A stretch of DNA of 35,102 bases from Pseudanabaena cinerea FACHB-1277. Its GTDB lineage: Bacteria > Cyanobacteriota > Cyanobacteriia > Pseudanabaenales > Pseudanabaenaceae. How positions within the stretch are numbered: the first letter of the stretch is position 1; every line of letters starts with the position of its first letter. Location: positions 1 to 35,102 of the forward strand of contig NZ_JACJPY010000046.1 of assembly GCF_014696345.1 (NCBI RefSeq), given 5' to 3'. A program made the position numbers and the translations under genes. This document shows, piece by piece, positions 23,117 through 33,200 of this stretch. Under the pieces are notes generated by a model that did no database searches, had not been told where the DNA came from, and was given only the letters and a program-made list of their open reading frames with translations.

Positions 23117-24088
23117 ATGTACCTCTTCATTTCTCCCAGTTTCCTACACTTGTCGCCCCCGTTTCTGCCATCCCAATTTTTACCGTCATTTATTTCTGTG
23201 CATTCAGTGATGATTGGTGGATCGCTGATTTTGGCATGGTTGCTACGCTACGGCTGGCGATCGCCCCATGATTGTCAGCTCAACTTACAAGAACGTTGGC
23301 AAAAGGCACTAGTAAGGTTTGTGCTGTCGCCTCTTTTAGTATTTGTTAATGCGATCGCCATTTTGAGCATGGGTTCCGCAGGGCAGATGATGGGAGTGCC
23401 AGTGGGCAAGGTGAGCTATGCGATCGCGGGTATATTTTTGCTCTATTGTGGGGGGCGGATATTGCAACTGATCCTCACAGGATGGCAATCGCTCAAGCGC
23501 CTAGAAAACTTGGCGATCGCCCATAGTGACCATGACATCGCCCCAAGCATTAGCGCCGATGCCAAACTCATTGATATTAATTTACCCTTTGCTGCCCAAA
23601 TTGGTTTTTGGCGATCGCGACTTTTTGTAAGCACAGGTCTGCTCAATACCCTTGATGCCTCACATCTCGAAGCGGTGCTATGTCATGAACGCGCCCATGC
23701 CCATTACCACGATACATTTTGGTTCTTTTGGCTAGGTTGTTGCCGCCAGATTATGCCTTGGCTGCCTAATACCCAAGCCCTCTGGGAAGAACTCCTGCTA
23801 TTAAGAGAATTACGTGCCGATCTTTGGGCAGCCCAATATACCGATAATCTTTTATTAGCCGAGTCTTTGGTGGTGATGGTGCAACATAGGATTGCACCTG
23901 CATTTACACCTGAGTTTACATTTACAGCAGCCTTTGGCGAAAATCAGAATAATTGTGCTAGTCGGCTAGAGGAAAGAATTAATTTCCTGTTGACAACATC
24001 TGAGTCATTACCCAAGTTCTCTTGGCGATCGTTCCTATGGCTCGGTTTTGCATTGATGCCTCTAATCGCGATGCCTTTGCATTCCTAA
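23117..24088 (+). CDS. M56 family membrane metallopeptidase (BlaR1-like, no sensor domain)
   Basis: The protein has 323 residues. It has hydrophobic helices at about 24-45, 66-86, 100-120 and a final one at about 305-320. The zinc motif HERAH (190-194) sits in the helix EAVLCHERAHAHYHDTFW, and the third ligand is probably Glu231 in LRELRADLWAAQYTD. The preceding strand segment GFWRSRLFVSTGLLNTLD is typical of M48/M56 proteases. Unlike BlaR1/MecR1 there is no C-terminal penicillin-binding sensor domain. It follows the BlaI-type repressor by 13 bases and presumably controls it by proteolysis. The signal it senses is unknown. Ends shortly before an interspersed repeat. Confidence 0.88.
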   Translation: MYLFISPSFLHLSPPFLPSQFLPSFISVHSVMIGGSLILAWLLRYGWRSPHDCQLNLQERWQKALVRFVLSPLLVFVNAIAILSMGSAGQMMGVPVGKVSYAIAGIFLLYCGGRILQLILTGWQSLKRLENLAIAHSDHDIAPSISADAKLIDINLPFAAQIGFWRSRLFVSTGLLNTLDASHLEAVLCHERAHAHYHDTFWFFWLGCCRQIMPWLPNTQALWEELLLLRELRADLWAAQYTDNLLLAESLVVMVQHRIAPAFTPEFTFTAAFGENQNNCASRLEERINFLLTTSESLPKFSWRSFLWLGFALMPLIAMPLHS

Positions 24089-24112
24089 ACACCAAGTCTG
24101 CCATGGTTTACA

Positions 24113-24185
24113 GCGCTTTACGCTGATTTAAAACCCAAAGATGTTTTTAAGCCGCAGTGCTTAGCGTTGCCCCGAAATATCTCTA
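24113..24185 (+). repeat. Interspersed repeat family 3, copy upstream of the J-domain gene
   Basis: ACAGCGCTTTACGCTGATTT followed by AAAACCCA resembles ACAGTGCTTTGCGCTAACTT followed by AAAAACCCA at 25333. The two copies lie in the same orientation on either side of the 24230-25330 gene. This copy is shorter and its hairpin arms are eroded. Confidence 0.5.
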
Positions 24186-24229
24186 TATTACTCAAAGCCT
24201 CAATAATGCTGTAAATAACGTAAACTTCT

Positions 24230-25330
24230 ATGGATCAATCGCCCAGAGCCGCCAGGTCTCAATTTATCCGTATCAACCGTGGCATTAGTCAGTTTAACAA
24301 TGACTATTATGCTGCTTTGGGCTTGCCGATTATTAGTAGTCCGATTTATATTCGCCATGTCTATGTCAGCATTGCGCGAATTTTGCACCCCGATATCTAT
24401 GGTTTTACCCTTGAACAGAAAGCAATTGCGACAGAATATTTAGCAAAGTTAGTCAATCCTGCTTACAACATTCTCATGAAAGATGAGGAGCGCAAAGCTT
24501 ATCAAGGGATTTTTCAGTTGTTAGCCAAACGACTCATGCAGAAGTCTCGCAACATTCCCATCTATTCAAGTATTGCCTGTGAGTTGATGCAGTCTCCTAG
24601 TGATGGCTTTTATGAACGCGCTGTGTCAGCGATCGCCAAAGTTCAATTTCAATCCCTTGATCTAGTTCTCGAATATACTGCCCAAATTAGCGAACTGAAT
24701 CTTGTTTATATTCTCTATAAAGAAGGATATCGCTATGATGATTTGTATATGCCGCCTGTACTGTCGCCGCAGCCAACTGCCTTTAGCCCTGTTGGGAGCT
24801 TCTTAGGGACAGATTCAGGGCGTGTATATCCTCCATTAAGTTCTGGAGTTTCGCAACCTTTACCAAATCAACCTTTACCAAATCAACCTAGAAGCCACCC
24901 CCCATCTGCGCCAATACCACCCCGAATGACCAACCAGAGTGATAGCACGGTCATTCAAACCGCTAATAAAGCAAATCGGTCAATCGCTGATCGCCTAAGC
25001 ATTATTGAGGTCTGTATGAGTCAGGGCAATTGGAAAGTTGCTTTGAAAGAATTAAGGGAAGTTTTGCAGATCGAGCCAAATAACAGTCAGGCGCACGCCA
25101 TGTTAGGAGTGGTGTATAAAAATATTAATCAGCCCCAAATGGCAAAAATCAGTTTGATGCGATCGCTGCAAATTAATCCCCATCAGCCCTTAGCCCTCAA
25201 ACATATTCAAGATCTACAAAGACCTGCCACTTCTGAAAAATCCCCTGAGCCACAACCCATCATTTCAGCGCCCCAAAAGCGCAACTGGCTGTCTAATTTA
25301 CTGGGCTGGACTAATAATGAGAGTAAGTAG
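24230..25330 (+). CDS. J-domain-like protein with TPR repeats
   Basis: The protein has 366 residues. Residues 25-95 resemble a divergent DnaJ J-domain: DYYAALGLP, a helix, then ARILHPDIYG with the diagnostic HPD at 53-55, and LVNPAYNILMKDEERKAYQG. The third helix and KDEERKAY ending are typical. A middle helical part and a Pro/Gln-rich linker with a duplicated LPNQP unit follow. At about 263-335 are two tetratricopeptide repeats (GNWKVALKELREVLQIEPNN, then QPQMAKISLMRSLQINPHQP). There is no Cys-rich zinc domain, so this is a class C J-protein, probably a specialised DnaK co-chaperone or scaffold. The loop before HPD is altered (SIARILHPD), so DnaK stimulation is likely but not proven. Confidence 0.8.
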   Translation: MDQSPRAARSQFIRINRGISQFNNDYYAALGLPIISSPIYIRHVYVSIARILHPDIYGFTLEQKAIATEYLAKLVNPAYNILMKDEERKAYQGIFQLLAKRLMQKSRNIPIYSSIACELMQSPSDGFYERAVSAIAKVQFQSLDLVLEYTAQISELNLVYILYKEGYRYDDLYMPPVLSPQPTAFSPVGSFLGTDSGRVYPPLSSGVSQPLPNQPLPNQPRSHPPSAPIPPRMTNQSDSTVIQTANKANRSIADRLSIIEVCMSQGNWKVALKELREVLQIEPNNSQAHAMLGVVYKNINQPQMAKISLMRSLQINPHQPLALKHIQDLQRPATSEKSPEPQPIISAPQKRNWLSNLLGWTNNESK

Positions 25331-25332
25331 TA

Positions 25333-25455
25333 TACAGTGCTTTGCGCTAACTTAAAAACCCAGAGAAAACTTTAGAAGTGGTGCAAAGCGCCGCTCAAAA
25401 ATATTTCTGGGTTTTTGGTAAGTACGAAGCGCTATATTTGCGAAGCGCTGTTTAG
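25333..25455 (+). repeat. Interspersed repeat family 3, full nested-hairpin copy
   Basis: The outer arms ACAGTGCTTTGCGC and GCGAAGCGCTGT are near complements. Inside them, AAAAACCCAGA and TCTGGGTTTTT form a perfect 11-bp stem around GTGGTGCAAAGCGCCGCTC, itself hairpin-like. It fills the gap between two convergent genes and may terminate both. Confidence 0.6.
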
Positions 25456-25456
25456 T

Positions 25457-26911
25457 TTAACGGAAGGGAATAATTTCGGCTCTTAGACCCGATTGGGCTA
25501 ACTTACTCACTAAACTATCGGCGGTAGGGCGATCGCTATAGGCTCCCACCTGCAACACATAGCGCCCACTCCGCAACAATCGAAAAGCATCAGGAACAAT
25601 TGTCCTAACTCTCTGCGTAATAGAATTGGAAGGATTAGCAACCACCACCCGATATTGAAATGCTTTGCCTGTACTGGGGTCAAGGGCAGTAGGAGGCAAA
25701 GCAGCGACTGCTGGTCTAGAAGTATTTGGTTTAGCATATTCTCGTTCTATTACAATCGCAGTGGAGTTCCCATTGGGCGAAACTACAGAACTAGGCAATG
25801 GCTTGTTATTGGCAGGCGGCGCGGGAATGAATAATGTCGCAGGGGGATTAGCCGCAACATTGTTCGGGGCAGGAACTGTTGCCAAGGGTGCAGCAGGTGT
25901 AGCGGGTCTGTTGCTGATGATAGAATTGGAAGTAGTTGTGGCGGCTCGGTAGTCGAGAGCGCCTTTGACCCGCGATGCTGTCACCTGATTTCCCACTGCG
26001 GCAATGGGAATGGTTGTCGCATTATTAATATCAAATTCGCGATTATTTCTAAAGGTGTTATTGCCAACAGAGCTGATCGTGCCAAGATCGGGGCGCGGTG
26101 AGCCATTTGTCCCTGTTAAGACCACTAGTCCATTGCGCTGATTGTCAGCAATCACATTGCCGCGCAATATTGGTTGAGCAGTATTGGAGATGACGATGCC
26201 ATCAATGTTCCGTAATACATTGTTATTCACCAGTACAACTTGCGATTGCTGTCCAATGGATAGACCAAAGCCCGTGTTCTCAAAGCGATTATCGCGAATT
26301 TCGCCTGTGCTTGTGCCGAGCGCAGAAATGCCACTGCCTGTATTGCCTGCAAATACATTATTGCCAATATAAGCATTCGCATTACCTGTCAGAAAGATGC
26401 CATCGTGGGTGTTGCGCGTAAAGTTGTTATTGGCGATCGCCACATTGCGGCTAGATTCTAGCCATAGTCCGTAACCACGGGGATTGTTGTTGGTCAGGGT
26501 GATGCCTTCGATGCGGGAATTGTGGGCAGCCACGATCGCAATATTTTGACTGGCAAAGGTCGGACTCACGAAGCGTCCACCACCATTAATAATTACGTTA
26601 TTGCCATTTGTCGATGGATTACCCCTCAAAATCGTTCCTTTGGGCAGAAGGATCGGGAAATTTTCCCCTGTTGTGCGGCTATAACTTCCATCTGCTAATT
26701 GAAAGATAGTTCCTTCCTGCGGATGGTTGGCGATCGCGGCGCTAATTGTCCGAAAAGGTTGATTGACCGAGCCAGAATCAATATTATCAACACCTTGGGG
26801 GGAGATATAAATTACTTTCGTTGATGCTGATGCCTCAAAGACTGGCGCAACAACAGACAGGGCGAAAACAATGCCAGCAAGGTTTTTAAGCAAACAGGGA
26901 AACTTAATCAT
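25457..26911 (-). CDS. Exported right-handed beta-helix protein with C-terminal SPOR domain
   Basis: I prefer the ATG at 26911 (484 residues), which begins a clean signal peptide (MIKFPCLLKNLAGIVFALSV to ASAS); the frame could start at 26974. The mature protein opens with KVIYISPQGVDNIDSGSVNQ, PFRTISAAI, the DUF1565 start of a parallel beta-helix. Repeated turns such as NNNFTRNTHDGIFLTGN, NNVFAGNTGSGIS and NNVLRNIDGIVISN (about 100-300) follow, each about 22 residues. A long Pro/Ala/Asn-rich linker (about 320-415) leads to a SPOR-like domain ending RYVLQVGAYSDRPTADSLV, KLAQSGLRAEIIPF. SPOR domains bind denuded peptidoglycan, beta-helices often bind or cut polysaccharide. I infer a cell-wall-associated protein; no catalytic residues can be assigned. 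Confidence 0.82.
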   Translation of the reverse strand: MIKFPCLLKNLAGIVFALSVVAPVFEASASTKVIYISPQGVDNIDSGSVNQPFRTISAAIANHPQEGTIFQLADGSYSRTTGENFPILLPKGTILRGNPSTNGNNVIINGGGRFVSPTFASQNIAIVAAHNSRIEGITLTNNNPRGYGLWLESSRNVAIANNNFTRNTHDGIFLTGNANAYIGNNVFAGNTGSGISALGTSTGEIRDNRFENTGFGLSIGQQSQVVLVNNNVLRNIDGIVISNTAQPILRGNVIADNQRNGLVVLTGTNGSPRPDLGTISSVGNNTFRNNREFDINNATTIPIAAVGNQVTASRVKGALDYRAATTTSNSIISNRPATPAAPLATVPAPNNVAANPPATLFIPAPPANNKPLPSSVVSPNGNSTAIVIEREYAKPNTSRPAVAALPPTALDPSTGKAFQYRVVVANPSNSITQRVRTIVPDAFRLLRSGRYVLQVGAYSDRPTADSLVSKLAQSGLRAEIIPFR

Positions 26912-27027
26912 AGGTTTTATCAGTAATACAATGTGTAATACAGTGTGTGTGAGCATACTGAGGAGAATCAGCAAACATGATTTAATAGACTAGCGCAAGT
27001 TGTATTTGTTTCGCTTGGAGTTAAATT

Positions 27028-27396
27028 TTGACTACGATTGATCTGTTTAAGAACGCCCAGGAATTTACCACCGTTCCCGCAGGACAGGTAATTTTTGACA
27101 AGGGTGGTGTCGCTGATCATATGTATGCGATCGTTGAAGGCGAGGTGGATATCTTCGTTGATGGTAAGTTTTTAGACTCAACTACAGTTGGCGGCATTAT
27201 TGGTGAGATGGCGATGATCGAGTCCACACCCAGAAAATCAACGGCGATCGCCAAAACTGATTGCAAGTTGGTGGCGATCGATGAACACCGCTTCATGTTT
27301 TTGGTGCAACAGACCCCCAATTTTGCCATCAATGTCATGAAAATTATGGTTGAAAGAATTAGAAAACTTAACGCACTGGTTCTAGCCAACAAGTAA
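27028..27396 (+). CDS. Stand-alone cyclic nucleotide-binding domain protein
   Basis: The protein has 122 residues, from a TTG at 27028 with GGAG about 10 bases upstream. It consists of a single CAP_ED domain: VPAGQVIFDKGGVADHMYAI, VEGEVDIFVDGK, then the phosphate-binding cassette GGIIGEMAMIE and STPRKSTAIA (Glu60, Arg69), and a closing helix VMKIMVERIRKL. Both the Glu and Arg that contact the cyclic nucleotide in CRP-like proteins are kept, so cAMP or cGMP binding is plausible. There is no DNA-binding or enzyme domain, so it must act through a partner. It is transcribed away from the beta-helix gene. Gap 27397-27665 shows no gene, only T/A-rich sequence and a short AGCTTCGCCATTTC repeat motif near 27527. 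Confidence 0.85.
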   Translation: MTTIDLFKNAQEFTTVPAGQVIFDKGGVADHMYAIVEGEVDIFVDGKFLDSTTVGGIIGEMAMIESTPRKSTAIAKTDCKLVAIDEHRFMFLVQQTPNFAINVMKIMVERIRKLNALVLANK

Positions 27397-27635
27397 TTGA
27401 GCCTTAATAATCGAGCCTTAAAAATTAGCGCTGTGGCGATTCGTGCTACATCGTTAATTTGGGGTTATTAATGCCTGTTTTCAATCTGAAAAATGGTTAG
27501 AATTTCCTATGACTATCTCAGAAAAACAATAGCTTCGCCATTTCTCTTTTGAGAAAAAGTTTTTTAATGAAAGCCTAACAATTGAGTCATAGAGCATTGC
27601 AAAATTGTAAGATTAGGGCGAATAGCTTAGCTTAA

Positions 27636-28949
<1,314 letters not shown>

Positions 28950-28970
28950 TAGTCGTACTATACAAACAAA

Positions 28971-28989
28971 GAAATGGCGTAGCCATTTC
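28971..28989. repeat. Small palindrome after eno
   Basis: GAAATGGC-GTA-GCCATTTC, a perfect 8-bp hairpin 22 bases after the eno stop. Related sequences (AGCTTCGCCATTTC, AGCTTCGTCATTTC) appear near 27527 and 20040, also next to gene ends. Confidence 0.5.
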
Positions 28990-29021
28990 CTTATTTGAAA
29001 ACTCCTACTGGATTTGGTCTT

Positions 29022-29057
29022 CAACTCACAAAAGTGTATGCACATTTTTGTGAGTTG
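29022..29057 (+). terminator. Long hairpin between eno and psaE
   Basis: CAACTCACAAAA pairs with TTTTGTGAGTTG, and GTG/CAC extend the stem past a one-base bulge to a TATG loop. It lies about 70 bases after the eno stop. Confidence 0.5.
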
Positions 29058-29070
29058 GTATTAGTTCATT

Positions 29071-29107
29071 AAAAAAGGTTCGTCTGCATTGCAGATGAAC
29101 CTTTTTT
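29071..29107. terminator. Bidirectional intrinsic terminator between eno and psaE
   Basis: AAAAAAGGTTCGTCTGC and GCAGATGAACCTTTTTT form a 17-bp stem with one G-T pair and a three-base loop, with T6 on either strand. It serves the convergent eno (plus) and psaE (minus) transcripts. Confidence 0.88.
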
Positions 29108-29173
29108 GATTTAGCCTGACTTAAGGTTTTACAAATAGCGCATGACTATTTGCAACACCTCAAGTCAATGAGT

Positions 29174-29365
29174 CTAGGCAACTTCTTCGACTTCATCGAT
29201 CGCAAAGTTATTGGTTGCGATGTTGGAGTAGTTGACGCTCTCGAAACGAACAATCACTGGATAGATGATGCCGCTCTTGTCAACGGAAGCTACAGTACCG
29301 ACTTCACGATACCAGTAAGACTCTTTACGCAAAATGCGAACCTTAGAACCACGTGCAACTGCCAT
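29174..29365 (-). CDS. psaE: Photosystem I reaction centre subunit IV
   Basis: The 63-residue protein begins [20 protein letters not shown], continues [12 protein letters not shown], then [20 protein letters not shown] and ends in AIDEVEEVA. This is an almost textbook PsaE: a small SH3-like barrel on the stromal (cytoplasmic) face of photosystem I. It helps dock ferredoxin and flavodoxin and supports cyclic electron flow. It is slightly shorter than many cyanobacterial versions because the surface loop before TNNF is brief, a known variable position. An AAGGA ribosome site lies 8-12 bases before the ATG. A single TTTACATT half-site of the RpaB/HLR1 type is at 29393-29400 on the minus strand, which hints at high-light control but is only one half-site. 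Confidence 0.96.
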   Translation of the reverse strand: MAVARGSKVRILRKESYWYREVGTVASVDKSGIIYPVIVRFESVNYSNIATNNFAIDEVEEVA

Positions 29366-29503
29366 AGTTTTATCCTTATGCCTAAAGGCTGTAATGTAAA
29401 AAATAAAATGATTACAGATATCCCCTCTAGGTTACTGTGAGGCGATCGCCTCTGTCTATTTCTAATGCGTTAAGTTTTATTTAGCACCCATACCGCTTTG
29501 TGG

Positions 29504-30055
29504 TTAACGGACAACCACAGTTGTCCCAACCTCAGCCCATTGATAGAGCCATGCTGCATGGTCGGGGGCAACATTAGTACAACCGCGACTCACTGGGATG
29601 CCAAAACTGCGATGCCAATATGCCCCATGTATCGCATAGTTGCCACTGTAGTACATCACATGGGGAACGTCGGGGATGTTGTAGTCATCGCCGCGCATTC
29701 TGGCGACTGGATATTTAGTTTGAATCTTGAAAATGCCCGTGGGTGTGGGGTTGTTGCTTTTGCCTGTGGACACAATTACGGCATAGACCAACTTACTGCC
29801 CTGCCACGCCAATAATCTCTGGCTACGCAGCCTTACCTCAATCCAGCGCTGTCCCGATCGCCGCAATCTTTCGATATCGCGATTGGTGGGTGATCGCCGC
29901 GATGATGTCTGTGCGATCGCTGCATCCAAATTTAATAAATTAGCCATGCTACTGATAGCTGCAAGGCTGACACCAAATAAATTAAAACCAAATGAATTAA
30001 ATAAAAACACAGCCGCTAAGCAATTAGTAGCTATTCCTTGTCGATGCTTATCCAT
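29504..30055 (-). CDS. Exported L,D-transpeptidase (YkuD domain)
   Basis: This 183-residue protein has an N-terminal hydrophobic signal (about 10-35, possibly cleaved near AIAQT at 46-50). The YkuD domain covers about 70-183: RWIEVRLRSQRLLAWQG, VSTGKSNNPTPTGIFKI, YAIHGAYWHRSFGIPVSRGC. The catalytic residues are seen as His143 (IHG) and Cys159 in SRGCTN. These enzymes make 3-3 cross-links or attach proteins to peptidoglycan in the periplasm. There is no LysM or other binding domain, so it is a minimal version. Upstream, on the opposite strand, is the 101-bp twin element copy B. Confidence 0.92.
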   Translation of the reverse strand: MDKHRQGIATNCLAAVFLFNSFGFNLFGVSLAAISSMANLLNLDAAIAQTSSRRSPTNRDIERLRRSGQRWIEVRLRSQRLLAWQGSKLVYAVIVSTGKSNNPTPTGIFKIQTKYPVARMRGDDYNIPDVPHVMYYSGNYAIHGAYWHRSFGIPVSRGCTNVAPDHAAWLYQWAEVGTTVVVR

Positions 30056-30136
30056 TACTTGATCATTTCAGCTTATTGAGGCATTAATGTAGTACAAAAG
30101 ATAGTAAAAAATTTCGCTTGTGTGGGTAAATATCTT

Positions 30137-30237
30137 TACAACTGTAGTCTGATCGTGCTGATACTGCGGAGATTTTTGCAAGGGCAACCGACGCAACATA
30201 TAGCCGATGAATATTGATTTTGACTTCCGCCGCCGTC
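30137..30237 (+). repeat. Twin 101-bp element, copy B (candidate ncRNA or miniature mobile element)
   Basis: This copy matches the reverse complement of 14255-14355, ungapped, with 11 differences. It lies in the 210-base gap between the L,D-transpeptidase start and the 3' end of the 1322-residue kinase gene. Similarity to copy A begins and ends abruptly. ATGAGCGA follows directly after the element. No open frame longer than 17 codons is evident in it. Confidence 0.75.
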
Positions 30238-30265
30238 ATGAGCGAGAAAAAGAGCGCTAGGATGC

Positions 30266-33200
30266 TTAAATCAACAACTTTTGAATTGTTCTAGCTAGTT
30301 CCCGTAACTTGACGGGTTTGCTGAGATAGCCAGTTGCACCTGCGGCAAGGCATAGATCAACATCGTTTGGCATCGCTAGAGCCGTAAGCGCAATGATCGG
30401 CGTACTGGCAAAGGCGGGAAGTTGGCGGATTTTTTGAGTCGCTTCTAATCCATCCATGATCGGCATTTGGATGTCCATCAAAATTAAATCAGGCTGTAAC
30501 GATCTCAAGATATTGAGGGCTTCTTGTCCATTGTGGGCAAGGATGATTTCGTAACCCTTGGCGATCAGATAACTGGAGAGGGTTATGATATTGGCTTCGC
30601 TATCTTCCACTAACAAAATTATGAAGGTGCGAGAATTTTGCGGGTCAGCCTGACTATTGACAGTGGCGGTAATGTTTTGATGGGGCGTTAATGCAGCAGA
30701 AGTAGGGGTGAAGTGAGGGATATCAATCATAAAGCAACTGCCGACCCCTAATTCGCTAGCTACGTTAACCCGACCACCATGCATTTCGACAATCCGCTTG
30801 ACGAGGGGCAGCCCTAAGCCCGTGCCTTGATATTGGCGGTTGAGGGCGCTATCAATTTGGAAGAATGGTTGAAATAGTTTGCTGATGTTTTCGTGGGAGA
30901 TGCCAATACCTGTATCCTTGATGGCGATTCGCACATAACCTTGAATGTCGGTTTTATCAAGATTATCAGCTATGTCAACGGGCAGTAAGGTTACTTCTAG
31001 GCTAATTGTGCCTTCTTCTGGAGTAAATTTTACGGCGTTACTTAGTAGGTTGATCAGTGCTTGACGAATGCGCCGTTCATCAATACTTAATTCAGGAAGG
31101 TTATTTGGGAATTGGGTGTGCAGTTGAATCCGCCTTTTGAGGGCTTGCTGCTTGATAAAAGCGAGACTAGATTGGCAGAGTGGCTCGATCTCCACATTAC
31201 TATATTCCAGTTCGAGTTGTCCCGATTCGATTTTGGCTACATCTAGAATGTCATTGATGAGATCTAGTAAATGGGAGCCACTGCGCTCGACTGTTTGCAA
31301 TGCCTTGATTTGAGGTTCGGTCACATGACCAAAAATGCCCTCTTGCAGCCCTTCGGTCATGCCGAGGATGGCATTGAGAGGGGTACGCAATTCATGGCTC
31401 ATATTTGCCAAAAATTCATCTTTGAGGCGGGTGGCCCGCGCCAGTTCTTCGTTGGAGATGGCGAGCTGCTCGTTGCGTTCGGTGAGTTGTTGTTGTGCTT
31501 TTTTTCGATCGCCTAATTCCTGTTGTAGCTGCTCATAGAGACTTGCCTGTTGAATGGCGATCGCTAGTTGGATGGCAATTTGCTGGGTGAGGTTAATCTC
31601 AAATCTTTGCCAAGTCCTTGGGCGATCGCATTGATGGACACATAACAGTCCCCATAGTTTTTCACCATAAAACAAAGGAATGATCAGGTTAGCGCGGATC
31701 TGAAATTGTGTCAAAACCTCAAGATGGCAAGGCTTTAACCCATGGTTGTAAATATCATCCATTGCTGAAAATCGCCCCTCTAGATATAAGGGTGAATAGT
31801 CTTCGCCAAAGCAATGGTCATGGACGGGCTGGGCCAATACCGATCGCAAACCCGCAATAGCTGCCTCAGCAACAAACTCGCCATCATCACAGCCAGAGTC
31901 GATATTAAATCTAAAAATACCAACGCGATCGGCATTGAGCAGGTGGCGAATCTCTTGGCAAGCAGTATCAAAAATGGTTTGCAGGTTGAGCGAAGTGCGA
32001 ATGCGTTGAGTAATTTCCCGTAATAATATTTCTTGCTGTGCCTGTTGCGCGATGATTTGTTCAGAATGCTTGCGATCGCTAATATCGCGGCAAACACAGA
32101 TCAATAGCCCATCATCCGTCAGGGACAGAGATAGCTCTTCGTCAAAGGTGGAGCCATCTTTACGGATCGCGATCATTTCCCCAGCCCAAGATCGGTCTCT
32201 TTGCAGCGCTGGGAAAATCTCATATTCAAATCGCTCTAGCTGCGCTGGCGAATATGAAATATGCCAACTCTTGCTCAACAATTCATCCACTTCGGCATAG
32301 CCAAACATCTTGGCATGGGAGCGGTTTAGGTAAATATATTGATCCGCTTTCTTGATGGCAATGCCATCAATGGCAGTCTCAATCGTTGCTAGTTTTTGCT
32401 GAAGTTCTTTTTCGGTGCGTTTGAGATCGCTAATGTCAACCACCACACAAACGCATTCTGTCTCTGACACCATGGCGAGACTGCTCAATACTGACACAGG
32501 GTAGCCATCTTTGTGAAAGTACACCTTTTCCCAAGGTTCAATCACTCCATTCAATTTGACATGGGCGATCGCGTGCATATCCATAGACAAATATTCGGGG
32601 GCAGTCATCCTTGCCCAGTCCAGTTGACCAAGCTGGAGTTCATCGCGGCTATAACCCACGAGATTTAAGAAACAATCATTTGCGTCAGTAATTTCCCCAT
32701 TTAAGTTGACAAATAGCATCCCCACCACATTGGCATCAAATATGCCCCGAAATCTCGCTTCACTAGCTTTTAAGGCTAATTCTGTCCGCTTAGAATCAGT
32801 TTGATCACGGAGGATAATCATAGCCTCATCACTGCCGATCGGCACAATCCGCACCTCTTCAAAAACTAGGCGATCGTGCTTGTCATACAACTGATGTTCA
32901 TAGACCTGCAAATTCCCTGTGATTAGGGCTTGATCGATGGCTTCAAGCTGTCGTTGGTACAAATCTGGCGGTAATATTTCCGAAATATTTTCATGAATTT
33001 GGTGAAACTTATCTCGATATTCGCCCGTGTTGATATATTCTAAACATTCGCCCTGACGATTTACCCGCAACAACAAATCAGGTAAAGCATCGATCATGGC
33101 GCGAACTTTGGCATTGCTAGTCCGCAACTCCTGCGTGCGTTTGGCAATCTTCGCTTCTAAGGATTGATTAAGCTCAAGGAGTGCCAGTTCTGTTTTTTGG

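Noticed and set aside
29393-29417. Complete HLR1 (RpaB) site before psaE
   Set aside because: Only one TTTACATT half-site is present; the second at the required spacing does not match.
29150-29440. 96-codon plus-strand frame
   Set aside because: It is antisense to psaE, which is certain.
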